From Nonomuraea solani (lineage in GTDB: Bacteria > Actinomycetota > Actinomycetes > Streptosporangiales > Streptosporangiaceae): DNA of 64,000 nt. The position numbers and the translations under genes were made by a program. How positions within the stretch are numbered: the first letter of the stretch is position 1; each line of letters opens with the position of its first letter. The stretch lies in assembly GCF_900108335.1 (NCBI RefSeq), contig NZ_FNVT01000012.1:1-64000 (forward strand), in the 5' to 3' direction. Under the pieces are notes generated by a model. That model did not search any database, was not told the origin of the DNA, and saw nothing but the letters and a program-made list of their open reading frames with translations. Below are positions 24,303-33,812 of the stretch, in pieces.

Positions 24303-25514
24303 GTGAAGATCTTCCTGGCCCGGCTGCCGGGGACTCCCGTCTTCGACCCGGCCGGCGACCAGATCGGCCGCGTCCGCGACGTCGTGGTCGGGCTGCGCCT
24401 CAACCGGCCGCCCGTCGTCCACGGCCTCGTGGTGGAGGTCCAGCCGCGCCGCAAGGTGTTCCTGCCCATCACCCGCGTACGCGGCATCGAGGCCGGATCC
24501 GTCGTCTTCACCGGCCGCCTCAACATGCGCAGGTTCGAGCAGCGCGCCACCGAGACCCTGGTCGTCGGCGAGATCCTCGACCTCGCCGTCCACCTCGGCG
24601 ACCAGCCCATGACCGTCTACGACGTCGCCATGGAGGAGACCAGGCCGTCCACCTGGGAGATCACCAAGGTCGCCCTCTACAAGGGCCGCCGGCGCGAGCC
24701 CCGCACGGTGGGCTGGGGCGAGGTGTCCGGGTTCGACACGCTGCAGAAGGACCAGGGGGCCGCGGGGCTGATCGCCGCGTTCGAGTCGCTGCGGGCCGCC
24801 GACATGGCCAGCGCGCTCCACGACCTGCCGAGCAAGCGCCGCATCGAGATCGCCCGCGCCCTCAACGACGACCGCCTGGCCGACGTGCTGGAGGAGCTGC
24901 CGCCCGACGACCAGATCGGCATCCTGGGCACGCTGGAGCCGGAACGCGCGGCCGACGTGCTGGAGGAGATGGGGCCCGACGACGCCGCCGACCTGCTGCA
25001 CGACCTGCCCGAGGAGCAGGCGGCCAAGCTGCTGGCGCTGATGGAGCCCGGGGAGGCGGCGCCGGTGCGGCGGCTGCTCACCTACCCGGAGGACAGCGCG
25101 GGCGGGGTGATGACCAGCGAGCCGGTGATCCTGCCGCCCAGCGCCACGGTCGCCGAGGCTCTCGCGCACATCAGGCAGCAGGACCTGACGCCCGCCGTGG
25201 CCGCCCAGGTCTATGTGACCAGGCCGCCGTCCGAGACGCCGACGGGGACCTACCTGGGGGTCTCGCACTTCCAGCGGCTGCTGCGCGAGCCGCCGTCCAC
25301 GCTGCTCGGCGGGGTTCTCGACCCCTCCATCGACCCCATCAGGCCGGACTTCACGCTCCGCGAGGTCACCTACTACCTGGCCAACTACAACCTCCTCGCC
25401 GCCCCGGTCGTCGACGAGCTGGGCCGGCTCGTCGGCGCGGTGACCGTGGACGACGTACTGGATCATCTGTTGCCGGAGGACTGGCGCGAGAGGGCCGACG
25501 ACCGTGACGACTGA
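24303..25514 (+). CDS. MgtE N-terminal plus CBS domain protein without channel
   Basis: A 403-residue cytoplasmic protein. Residues 1-~115 resemble PRC-barrel domains (FDPAGDQIGRVRDVVVGLR and a second copy). Residues ~160-275 are the MgtE_N superhelix (repeats LADVLEELPPDD, RAADVLEEMGPDDAADLL). Residues ~275-390 are a CBS pair (EDSAGGVMTSEP and LVGAVTVDDVLDHLLPEDW). The magnesium-channel transmembrane domain of MgtE is absent, so it is a putative Mg2+/nucleotide sensor. GTG 24303 starts it. It overlaps the DUF1003 gene by 11 bp, as in the Rv1232c/Rv1231c pair of M. tuberculosis (from memory). Confidence 0.9.
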   Translation: MKIFLARLPGTPVFDPAGDQIGRVRDVVVGLRLNRPPVVHGLVVEVQPRRKVFLPITRVRGIEAGSVVFTGRLNMRRFEQRATETLVVGEILDLAVHLGDQPMTVYDVAMEETRPSTWEITKVALYKGRRREPRTVGWGEVSGFDTLQKDQGAAGLIAAFESLRAADMASALHDLPSKRRIEIARALNDDRLADVLEELPPDDQIGILGTLEPERAADVLEEMGPDDAADLLHDLPEEQAAKLLALMEPGEAAPVRRLLTYPEDSAGGVMTSEPVILPPSATVAEALAHIRQQDLTPAVAAQVYVTRPPSETPTGTYLGVSHFQRLLREPPSTLLGGVLDPSIDPIRPDFTLREVTYYLANYNLLAAPVVDELGRLVGAVTVDDVLDHLLPEDWRERADDRDD

Positions 25515-25971
25515 ACGACTCGACCAGCCACGGGCTCTGCGCAGGTCGCTGCGCCCGCACTACGACCCTGAGGCGTTCGGCCGCCTCTCCGAGCAGATCG
25601 CCCGCTTCCTCGGCACCGCCCGGTTCATCGTCTACATGAGCATTTTCGTGGCGGTCTGGGTGATCTGGAACGTGGTCGCGCCGGCCGGCCTCAAGTTCGA
25701 CCCCTACCCGTTCATCTTCCTCACCCTGATGCTGTCGCTGCAGGCCAGCTATGCCGCCCCGCTGATCCTGCTGGCCCAGAACCGGCAGGACGACCGGGAC
25801 CGCGTCCAGTATGAGCATGACCGCGAGGCCGCCGACCGCACCCAGGCCGAGATCGAATATCTGACGCGCGAGATCGCGGGCCTGCGCCTGGCGCTCAACG
25901 ACGTGGCCACCCGCGACTATCTGCGCTCTGAACTCGGCAAACTCCTGGAGGAGCTCAGGGAGCGCCGGTGA
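25504..25971 (+). CDS. DUF1003 membrane protein
   Basis: A 155-residue protein of the DUF1003 family. Two transmembrane helices (FIVYMSIFVAVWVIWNVVAP and FIFLTLMLSLQASYAAPLIL) are followed by QNRQDDRDR, the family signature, and a C-terminal coiled coil of ~70 residues. The GTG start lies inside the end of the MgtE_N/CBS gene, so translation is coupled. A joint role in divalent cation handling is inferred from the gene pair. It overlaps the convergent MarR gene by 17 bp. Confidence 0.9.
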   Translation: MTTERLDQPRALRRSLRPHYDPEAFGRLSEQIARFLGTARFIVYMSIFVAVWVIWNVVAPAGLKFDPYPFIFLTLMLSLQASYAAPLILLAQNRQDDRDRVQYEHDREAADRTQAEIEYLTREIAGLRLALNDVATRDYLRSELGKLLEELRERR

Positions 25972-26416
25972 GGTCGAGTCTGCCGAGCATCGCCCGGATC
26001 TGACCGATCTCCCCGGCGTTCAGCACGTCGAGAAACTGGGCCCTGATGCCGCGCAGGTAGGTCGGCGTGGCCTCGGCCAGCCTCGTCTCACCGGCCTCGG
26101 TCAACACCGCGAACAGCCCGCGCGCGTCGTCGGCGCACGCCTCCCGCGCGACCAGGCCGTCGCGCTGCAGCCGGTCGATCAGCCTGGTCAGCCCGCTGCG
26201 CGAGAGCAGGACGCGGCCGGCCAGGTCGTTCATCCGCAGCCGCCGCCCGGGGCTCTCCGCCAACTGCAGCAGCACCTCGTACGAGGCCAGCGGCAGATCG
26301 TGGGCGACGAGCAGCTCCGCCTCCAGATGGCGGGTGATGCGCACCTGGGCGCGCCGCAACATGCGCCAGACCGTCAGCTCCTCGACGGTCAGGCCCTCGT
26401 CGCGCAGAACAGTCAC
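25955..26416 (-). CDS. MarR-family transcriptional regulator
   Basis: A 153-residue winged-helix regulator: MNDLAGRVLLSRSGLTRLID is the recognition helix region and RLQRDGLVAREACADDARGL the wing (the family's D-x-R-G pattern is kept). It starts at GTG 26416 with AAGG upstream. It diverges from mrp across a short AT-richer region, which probably contains its own operator. Ligand and targets unknown. Confidence 0.9.
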   Translation of the reverse strand: MTVLRDEGLTVEELTVWRMLRRAQVRITRHLEAELLVAHDLPLASYEVLLQLAESPGRRLRMNDLAGRVLLSRSGLTRLIDRLQRDGLVAREACADDARGLFAVLTEAGETRLAEATPTYLRGIRAQFLDVLNAGEIGQIRAMLGRLDLTGAP

Positions 26417-26544
26417 GGAGTAACCTTAGGACGTTGTTGCACAGACATCTAACAGCTCGGATTAACTGAGCGATGCCTCTGGTTCATACCATGGAGAGGC
26501 ATCCTCACCGGCGTCCAGCGCCTGTCACACATATACCGACAAAG

Positions 26545-26562
26545 GAGGGACGGCACTCCCTC
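26545..26562 (+). promoter_or_regulatory. Hairpin over the mrp ribosome-binding site
   Basis: GAGGGA-CGGCAC-TCCCTC folds into a 6-bp stem that covers the AGGAGGGA ribosome-binding site and abuts the GTG at 26563. Opening of this stem could limit mrp translation. Confidence 0.45.
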
Positions 26563-27711
26563 GTGCCGACTTCGATGGCACCTACCCAGGAACAGGTGAC
26601 TGCGGCGCTCGCCACCGTCATCGACCCCGAGATCCGCCGCCCGATCACGGACCTCGACATGGTCAAGAGCATCGAGATCGCTCCCGACGGGGCGGTGCGC
26701 GTCGGCGTCTACCTCACCGTGGCCGGCTGTCCGATGAAGGACACCATCACCCGCGACGTCAAGACCGCCGTCGGCAAGATCGAGGGTGTGACGGACGTCG
26801 GGATCGAACTCGACGTCATGAGCACCGAACAGCGCAAGGTCCTGCAGACCAAGCTGCGCGGCGACCGTGGCCCCGAGAAGGAGATCCCGTTCAACCAGCC
26901 GGGCTCGCTGACCCGGGTGTTCGCGGTGGCCAGCGGAAAGGGCGGGGTCGGCAAGTCCTCCGTGACGGTCAACCTGGCGGCGGCCATGGCCGCCAGCGGC
27001 CTCAAGGTCGGCATCGTCGACGCCGACATCTACGGCCACAGCATCCCTCGCATGCTGGGCGCCGCCGAGCGGCCCACCAAGGTCGAAGACATGATCATGC
27101 CGCCGGTGGCGCATGACATCAAGGTCATCTCGGTCGGCATGTTCAAGCCCGAGGGCAACACGCCGGTGGTGTGGCGTGGCCCGATGCTCGACCGGGCGCT
27201 CCACCAGTTCCTGGCCGACGTCTACTGGGGCGACCTCGACGTCCTGCTGCTCGACCTGCCGCCCGGCACCGGCGACATCGCCATCTCGGTGGCGCAGCGC
27301 CTGCCGTCGGCCGAGCTCCTCGTCGTGACGACCCCGCAGATGGCCGCCGCCGAGGTCGCCGAGCGGGCCGGCTCGATCGCGGCCCAGACCCATCAGCAGA
27401 TCGCCGGGGTCATCGAGAACATGGCGTGGCTGCCGTGCCCGCACTGCGACGAGCGCATCGCGGTGTTCGGCGAGGGCGGCGGCCAGACGGTCGCCGACGC
27501 CCTGACCCGGACGCTGGGCTCGCGGGTGCCGCTGCTGGGCCAGGTGCCGATCGACATGCGGCTGCGCGAGGGCGGTGACGAGGGCAAGCCCCTCGTCCTC
27601 ACGGAGCCGAACGCTCCCGCGGCGGCCGAGCTGCGCAACATCGCGGGCGTGCTGAGCAAGCGCTCCTCCAGCCTGAAGGGCCTCCAGCTCGGCCTCGCGC
27701 CCCGCCGCTAG
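26563..27711 (+). CDS. mrp: Mrp/ApbC-type P-loop ATPase, iron-sulfur cluster carrier
   Basis: A 382-residue Mrp protein that carries and delivers Fe-S clusters. Residues ~10-95 are a MIP18/DUF59 domain (VIDPEIRRPITDLDMV; VAGCPMKDTIT). The ATPase domain has the deviant Walker A GKGGVGKSS near 127, DADIYGHSIPRMLG, and LLLDLPPGTGD. The cluster-binding CxxC is PCPHCDE near residue 290. GTG 26563 is chosen because AGGAGGGA lies 12 bases upstream; ATG 26575 matches family length equally well but has no site. It is divergent from the MarR gene. In M. tuberculosis mrp (Rv1229c) also lies close to sigE-htrA-tatB. Confidence 0.94.
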   Translation: MPTSMAPTQEQVTAALATVIDPEIRRPITDLDMVKSIEIAPDGAVRVGVYLTVAGCPMKDTITRDVKTAVGKIEGVTDVGIELDVMSTEQRKVLQTKLRGDRGPEKEIPFNQPGSLTRVFAVASGKGGVGKSSVTVNLAAAMAASGLKVGIVDADIYGHSIPRMLGAAERPTKVEDMIMPPVAHDIKVISVGMFKPEGNTPVVWRGPMLDRALHQFLADVYWGDLDVLLLDLPPGTGDIAISVAQRLPSAELLVVTTPQMAAAEVAERAGSIAAQTHQQIAGVIENMAWLPCPHCDERIAVFGEGGGQTVADALTRTLGSRVPLLGQVPIDMRLREGGDEGKPLVLTEPNAPAAAELRNIAGVLSKRSSSLKGLQLGLAPRR

Positions 27712-27720
27712 CCTCATATT

Positions 27721-27768
27721 CCGCACGTCCTTCCCCTCTCCACCGCATCGAAGGGGAGGGACGTGCGG
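27721..27768 (+). terminator. Terminator after mrp
   Basis: A 17-bp stem (CCGCACGTCC-T-TCCCCT / AGGGGA-G-GGACGTGCGG, one T-G wobble) with a 14-base loop, nine bases after the mrp stop. Confidence 0.85.
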
Positions 27769-27866
27769 ATGCCGGGCCGGCCTTCTCCAGGCCCTACGAA
27801 AGTAAGGGTGGGAGCTGGTCTTTCGGGAATGTCGGGCCTGGTAGGGCGCTTCCTAGAGTGCTGCGC

Positions 27867-29039
27867 ATGATCAGAACTCGCCGCAACGCCGCTGTCGTCC
27901 TCACCCTGGCTCTGACCCTCCCCGTGGCGGCCGCCACGGCCGCGACGGCGGCCTCCGACACCCGCTTCGCGATCCCGCACCCCACCGGGCGGTACGAAGT
28001 CGGCCGCGACACCCTCCACCTCGTGGACGGCGGCCGCCGCGACCCGTGGGTCCCCAAGGCGGGCGCACGCGAGCTGATGGTGTCGATGTACTACCCGGCC
28101 GCCGCCGGCGGGACCGCCGCGCCGTACATGACCGTCGACGAGGCCCGGCTCCTGCTCAAGGGGCAGAAGCTCGACACCCTCTTCAAGGCAGAGCAGCTCG
28201 CCGGCGTCCAGACGAACGCCCGCGCCGACGCCGGCCCCATCGGCGGCAGGCACCCCCTCGTGGTGCTCTCTCCTGGTTTCACCCTCAACCGCGCCACCCT
28301 GACCACGCTCGCCGAGGACCTCGCCTCGAAGGGCAACGTCGTCGCGCTCGTGGACCACGCCTACGAGTCGTTCGGCACCACGTTCCCGAAGGGCCGCACC
28401 CTGACCTGTGTCGCCTGCGAGACGGTGGAGAGCGCCCCCTCCGACGAGGCCGAGAAGAAGGTGATGGCCAAGGCCGCCGTCAACCGGGCGGCCGACGTCT
28501 CCTTCGTCATCGACCGGCTGACCCACGCCGCCGGGTCCGCGCCCGCCTGGAAGCACGGGAAGATGATCGACCAGCGCCGGATCGGCGCCGCCGGCCACTC
28601 GCTCGGCGGCAACGCGGCGGCGAGCGTCATGGCCACCGACCGCCGGGTGCGGGCCGGGCTCAACATGGACGGCTCGTTCTTCGCGCCGGTGCCGGCCTCG
28701 GGGCTCGGCAAGCGGCCGTTCCTCATGCTCGGTACCAAGGCCCAGCACTCGCCCGGCTCCAGCGACACGACCTGGCTACGGGACTGGCGGCGCCTGGACG
28801 GCTGGAAGCGCTGGCTGACCGTGGCCGACGCCGGCCACTTCACCTTCATCGACCTGCCCATCCTGGGCGCTCAGGCCGGGATCACCGACCCCGGCGCGCC
28901 GCTGCCCGGGAAGCGGTCGGGCGAGATCACCACGTCGTATGTGGGCGCCTTCTTCGACCGGCACCTCCAGGGCAAGGACCAGCCGCTCCTGGACGGGCCG
29001 TCCGCCGCCAACCCCGAGGTCACCTTCCAGAGCCCCTGA
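27867..29039 (+). CDS. Secreted alpha/beta-hydrolase (PAF-acetylhydrolase/lipase-like)
   Basis: A 390-residue exported esterase. It has a signal peptide of about 30 residues (cleavage near ATAA-SD). The mature enzyme has LVVLSPGFTLNRATL (oxyanion region), the nucleophile GHSLGGNAAASVM, an Asp in NMDGSFFAP, and the His in ADAGHFTFIDLP. The layout resembles actinobacterial platelet-activating-factor acetylhydrolase-like lipases. Two Cys (TCVACE) may form a disulfide. A TAGAGT hexamer about seven bases before the ATG could be a -10 box with leaderless translation. An in-frame GTG at 27858 is the alternative start. Confidence 0.87.
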   Translation: MIRTRRNAAVVLTLALTLPVAAATAATAASDTRFAIPHPTGRYEVGRDTLHLVDGGRRDPWVPKAGARELMVSMYYPAAAGGTAAPYMTVDEARLLLKGQKLDTLFKAEQLAGVQTNARADAGPIGGRHPLVVLSPGFTLNRATLTTLAEDLASKGNVVALVDHAYESFGTTFPKGRTLTCVACETVESAPSDEAEKKVMAKAAVNRAADVSFVIDRLTHAAGSAPAWKHGKMIDQRRIGAAGHSLGGNAAASVMATDRRVRAGLNMDGSFFAPVPASGLGKRPFLMLGTKAQHSPGSSDTTWLRDWRRLDGWKRWLTVADAGHFTFIDLPILGAQAGITDPGAPLPGKRSGEITTSYVGAFFDRHLQGKDQPLLDGPSAANPEVTFQSP

Positions 29040-29057
29040 GCAGGGCCTGAGGGCCTC

Positions 29058-29426
29058 TCAGGTGGCTTCTGAGTCGTAGGGGGGCAGCTCGCCGTAGGAG
29101 AGCTCGTCCACCGGCTCAGGGACGTAGGGGGCCGTGGTGGCCGGTTCGAGCTCGCGTGGCTTGTCGCCGTTGTTCCAGTCGTCCTCGATGTCGTCGAGGA
29201 GGTGCTTGCGAACGAAGTTGCGCGGGTTGAGGTCGGCGGGGTCGAAGTTGGAGAACTCCGGGCCCAGGCCCGCGCGCAGGTCGTCGCGCGCGTTGTTGGC
29301 CATCCGGCGCAGGTTGCGCAGCGTCTTGCCCGCCTGTGAAGCAGCCTGAGGCAGCTTGTCGGGACCGAAGACGAGCAGCGCGATCACGATCAGCGCCCCG
29401 ATCTCCAACCACCCGAGTCCGAACAC
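29058..29426 (-). CDS. tatB: Twin-arginine translocase subunit TatB
   Basis: A 122-residue TatB. It has one N-terminal transmembrane helix (LGWLEIGALIVIALLVFGPDKLP, with the family's FGP-LP turn), an amphipathic helix to about residue 55, and a charged tail. It forms the substrate receptor of the Tat export machine with TatC, which is not in this window. GTG 29426 has AGGAGC five bases upstream. It lies downstream of htrA as in M. tuberculosis, but separated by about 320 bp, so it may have its own promoter. Confidence 0.93.
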   Translation of the reverse strand: MFGLGWLEIGALIVIALLVFGPDKLPQAASQAGKTLRNLRRMANNARDDLRAGLGPEFSNFDPADLNPRNFVRKHLLDDIEDDWNNGDKPRELEPATTAPYVPEPVDELSYGELPPYDSEAT

Positions 29427-29746
29427 CGTGAGCTCCTACCGCAGTCCGACCTCTCCGAGGACAACCCCGGCCTATCCACAGACTAAGGGCTCTCACGGGT
29501 AGGTCGGTCGTCCCCCCTGGGTCATATCAACCGCACTAACGTCGTGGCCGTGGCCGGGCGCGCGCGACCTCGGCCGACGGTTCACCACCCAGGGGGTGAA
29601 CCCGGTCGTTACGGCGGTGCGGCGGGGAGGCGGTGCGGCGGGGAGGCGGGGAGGCGGGGAGGCGGGGAGGCGGAGGAGCGTTCCCCTGGAAGGCCGGTCA
29701 CCGGCGACGGTGGCCGGTGCCGGCCTGGGCGGAGCCGTAAAGGCTC
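29427..29746. other. Intergenic region between htrA and tatB with G-rich array
   Basis: 320 bases without a gene. Near the centre, 29631-29674 is an array of GGGGAGGC units (plus strand), four of them exact and in a row, ending GGCGGAGGAG. Four or more G-tracts separated by short loops could form a G-quadruplex on the plus (template) strand of tatB. An imperfect CCACCCAGGGGGTG-type dyad lies at about 29585-29600. The tatB promoter is presumably at 29440-29530. Confidence 0.5.
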
Positions 29747-31534
<1,788 letters not shown>

Positions 31535-31700
31535 CTAAGTCTCACCACTCCTTGGCTCGGCCACCGCAATCCTCGCTCTTGCGGCATACGCGGGCTATAA
31601 AGCTTTTGTCAGGACTTGCTTGTGACAATTCCCGAACCCAGATCGTATGCCCAGCGCACCGTCAACTACGCCAACCGATGTTCCCCGGCCTATCGGGGCG

Positions 31701-32231
31701 TCAGGGCGTGGCGGTCGAAGGAGCGTTCGTAGCCGAGGTACGAGCCGGCTGCTGGAACAGTTCAACCGGCGGCGCGGGGTTGTTCTGCCCGACGCCCGTG
31801 GTGGCGAAGAAGGTGCCGAGCGCGACGGCCGCGGAGACCACCCCGACCGCGACGTACGCGGAGCGTCTCCTGCTACCACCGCGTCCAGGGCCCGAGGCCC
31901 CACCGATGGCGTCCCTGCGCGGGCGGTTGTCCAGCGGTGCGATGGTGTGCGGCCCAGGGATGGGCACTCCCCCGAACGTGCGGGAGGGAAAAGGGCGCTC
32001 CCTCGGCGGCAGCGGGCCGCCCGGCTCCGACATCCGGAGCAGGGACATCGTCAGGTCGGCCGGCATCGCGGGCGTGTCGAGCGAGCGCAGGCGCGACTTC
32101 AGCGCCCGTGTCGACTCAACCTCTCGCCTGCAGTCAGCACAGAAGGTCAGATGGGCGAGCGCGCGATCACGCTCGGTGTGGTTGAGCTCACCGTCGACGA
32201 GCGCGGAAACGCGTTCTCCAAGATGGGCCAT
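31701..32231 (-). CDS. rseA: Anti-sigma factor, RseA-like (zf-HC2)
   Basis: A 176-residue anti-sigma factor for the adjacent SigE. Its N-terminus has a zinc anti-sigma domain (ALVDGELNHTERDRALAHLT then FCADC, i.e. H-x3-C-x2-C). A Pro-rich linker leads to a transmembrane helix near 130-150 (YVAVGVVSAAVALGTFFA) and a short external tail. ATG 32231 has GGGGAGG nine bases upstream and begins one base after the sigE stop (TGATATG), so the two proteins are coupled in translation. The His-x3-Cys-x2-Cys motif suggests redox- or zinc-linked control, as known for the family. Confidence 0.9.
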   Translation of the reverse strand: MAHLGERVSALVDGELNHTERDRALAHLTFCADCRREVESTRALKSRLRSLDTPAMPADLTMSLLRMSEPGGPLPPRERPFPSRTFGGVPIPGPHTIAPLDNRPRRDAIGGASGPGRGGSRRRSAYVAVGVVSAAVALGTFFATTGVGQNNPAPPVELFQQPARTSATNAPSTATP

Positions 32232-32232
32232 A

Positions 32233-32829
32233 TCAGACTTCCTCCCCACGGATCACGGTCGGGGGGAGTTGTGAATTACGGGGGGCCCGATGGTCGAGCG
32301 CCTCCCGCAACTGCGCCCGGCCACGGTGAATACGGCTTCGGACCGTACCCAGCTTGACGCCGAGCGTGGCCGCGATCTCCTCATAAGACAGGCCCTCGAT
32401 GTCACACAGCACGATCGCGGCCCGGAACTCGGGTGCGAGCGCGTCGAGGGCGGCCTGGATGTCGGGCTCCAAGTGGGCGTCGTCGAACGCCTGCGCCGGC
32501 GACGGCTCACGACCGCGCAGCCGCTCCGCGGCGTCGTCGGCCAGCCCCTCGAACCTGATGCGCTGCTTGCGCCGCGCCATGTCGAGGAACAGGTTCGTCG
32601 TGATCCGGTGCAGCCAACCCTCGAACGTGCCGGGGGTGTAGCTCGACAGCGACCTGAAGACCCGGACGAAGACCTCCTGTGTCAGGTCTTCGGCATCGTG
32701 GACGTTGCCGGTCAGCCGGTATGCCAGCCGATACACGCGTGCGGAGTGAGTCCGCACCACTTCCTCCCACGAAGGGGGAGTCCAGTCAGACGACACGGGA
32801 GTATCAGTCTGGTGGTCGCTTTCGTCCAC
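32233..32829 (-). CDS. sigE: ECF sigma factor SigE
   Basis: A ~198-residue extracytoplasmic-function sigma factor. Region 2 is HSARVYRLAYRLTGNVHDAE followed by DLTQEVFVRVF; region 4 is ALDALAPEFRAAIVLCDIEG, then LSYEEIAATLGVKLGTVRSR. It directs RNA polymerase to envelope-stress promoters. GTG 32829 is preferred because AGAGAGGAG lies five bases upstream; an ATG at 32865 would add 12 residues, and both may be used (M. tuberculosis SigE has several starts). A candidate self-regulated promoter lies at 32934-32959. The synteny with rseA, htrA and the divergent O-methyltransferase supports the name. Confidence 0.92.
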   Translation of the reverse strand: MDESDHQTDTPVSSDWTPPSWEEVVRTHSARVYRLAYRLTGNVHDAEDLTQEVFVRVFRSLSSYTPGTFEGWLHRITTNLFLDMARRKQRIRFEGLADDAAERLRGREPSPAQAFDDAHLEPDIQAALDALAPEFRAAIVLCDIEGLSYEEIAATLGVKLGTVRSRIHRGRAQLREALDHRAPRNSQLPPTVIRGEEV

Positions 32830-32933
32830 CAGAACTCCTCTCTTTGGGACCACCGCTACCGCCATAGTGCCTGGTTTCGTCCCTTCGTGCGCACTGCCTG
32901 CCCTCCGGACCGGCAAAGCCCGTTTAAACCTGC

Positions 32934-32959
32934 AACGCCTCAGGACCGTCTTGAGTTCC
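32934..32959 (-). promoter_or_regulatory. Candidate ECF (SigE) promoter of sigE
   Basis: On the minus strand, GGAAC (32959-32955), then 17 bases, then CGTT (32937-32934). This is the classic ECF -35/-10 pair with the expected spacing. Transcription would begin near 32925, about 60 nt before ATG 32865 and 95 nt before GTG 32829. Confidence 0.6.
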
Positions 32960-33068
32960 CGTCCCGGCGCGTCTCCCCTAGGCTGCGATCGGTGCCGATC
33001 GCGCGTATACCCTGTGCGACCGTGCCAGCATCGCGAAACGAGCGCACGAAAGCGGGGGGAGGAGGCCG

Positions 33069-33707
33069 ATGACCAGTCCGGTGGAGGCCACTCTGGCCTA
33101 TGCGGAGCAGTTCCATCAGGAGGACGAGGTGCTGCGCGTGGCGCGGCATCGCGGGCTCGAAATGGGGGCCACGCCCATCCTTCCCGGCGGTGGGGCGGCG
33201 CTGTGCTTCCTCGCCACCGCCGTCAACGCCAAGTCGGTCGTCGAGATCGGCACGGGGTGCGGGGTCTCGGGGTTGTGGTTGCTGCGCGGCATGCGTACGG
33301 ACGGCACTCTGACGAGCGTCGACGTCGAGCCCGAGCACCAGCGGCTGGCCAGACAGGCGTTCGCGGAGGCGGGCTTCTCCGGCGGCCGGGTGCGGCTCAT
33401 CTCAGGGCGCGCCCTCGACGTGCTGCCGCGGTTGTCGGACGGCGGCTACGACATGGTGTTCGCCGACGGTGCCAAGCGGGAATACGCCGACTACCTCGAC
33501 GAGGCCGTCCGGTTGCTGCGGGTGGGCGGGATCGTGGCCTTCGACAACATGTTGTGGCACAACCGCGTCGCCGACCCCGCGCAACGCGACACCGACACGG
33601 TGGCGCTGCGCGAGGTGGGCAAGCTGGTGCAGTCGGACGAGCGCCTGCGCTCGGTGCTCATGCCCCTGGGCGACGGCCTGCTGGCCGCCGTCAAAATCGC
33701 CGACTGA
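33069..33707 (+). CDS. SAM-dependent O-methyltransferase (Rv1220c-like)
   Basis: A 212-residue class I methyltransferase of the catechol/caffeoyl-CoA O-methyltransferase type. Motif I is VVEIGTGCGVSGLWLL near 57; the acidic SAM-ribose residue is in LTSVDVEPEH. The metal-site pattern MVFADGAKREY (D) and VAFDNMLWHNRV (DN) is conserved. GGGGGAGGAGG precedes the ATG. It is divergent from sigE, as Rv1220c is in M. tuberculosis. Natural substrate unknown. Confidence 0.92.
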   Translation: MTSPVEATLAYAEQFHQEDEVLRVARHRGLEMGATPILPGGGAALCFLATAVNAKSVVEIGTGCGVSGLWLLRGMRTDGTLTSVDVEPEHQRLARQAFAEAGFSGGRVRLISGRALDVLPRLSDGGYDMVFADGAKREYADYLDEAVRLLRVGGIVAFDNMLWHNRVADPAQRDTDTVALREVGKLVQSDERLRSVLMPLGDGLLAAVKIAD

Positions 33708-33736
33708 CCGCCACCCGAGCCGGCCGCCCTCCTCTT

Positions 33737-33757
33737 CCCCGCCGCACTTCGGCGGGG
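33737..33757 (+). terminator. Terminator between O-methyltransferase and aminopeptidase
   Basis: An 8-bp GC stem (CCCCGCCG / CGGCGGGG) with a CACTT loop, between two convergent genes; it can work on both strands. Confidence 0.75.
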
Positions 33758-33812
33758 TCCCTTGACGAGCGGGGAGAGGGTGGTTCGCCTGCGGTGGTTC
33801 GGGGCGTGCGGG

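Noticed and set aside
31606..31628. TTGTCA-N11-TGACAA dyad upstream of htrA as a defined operator
   Set aside because: The dyad is real, but I cannot match it to a known regulator, and it is short enough to occur by chance.
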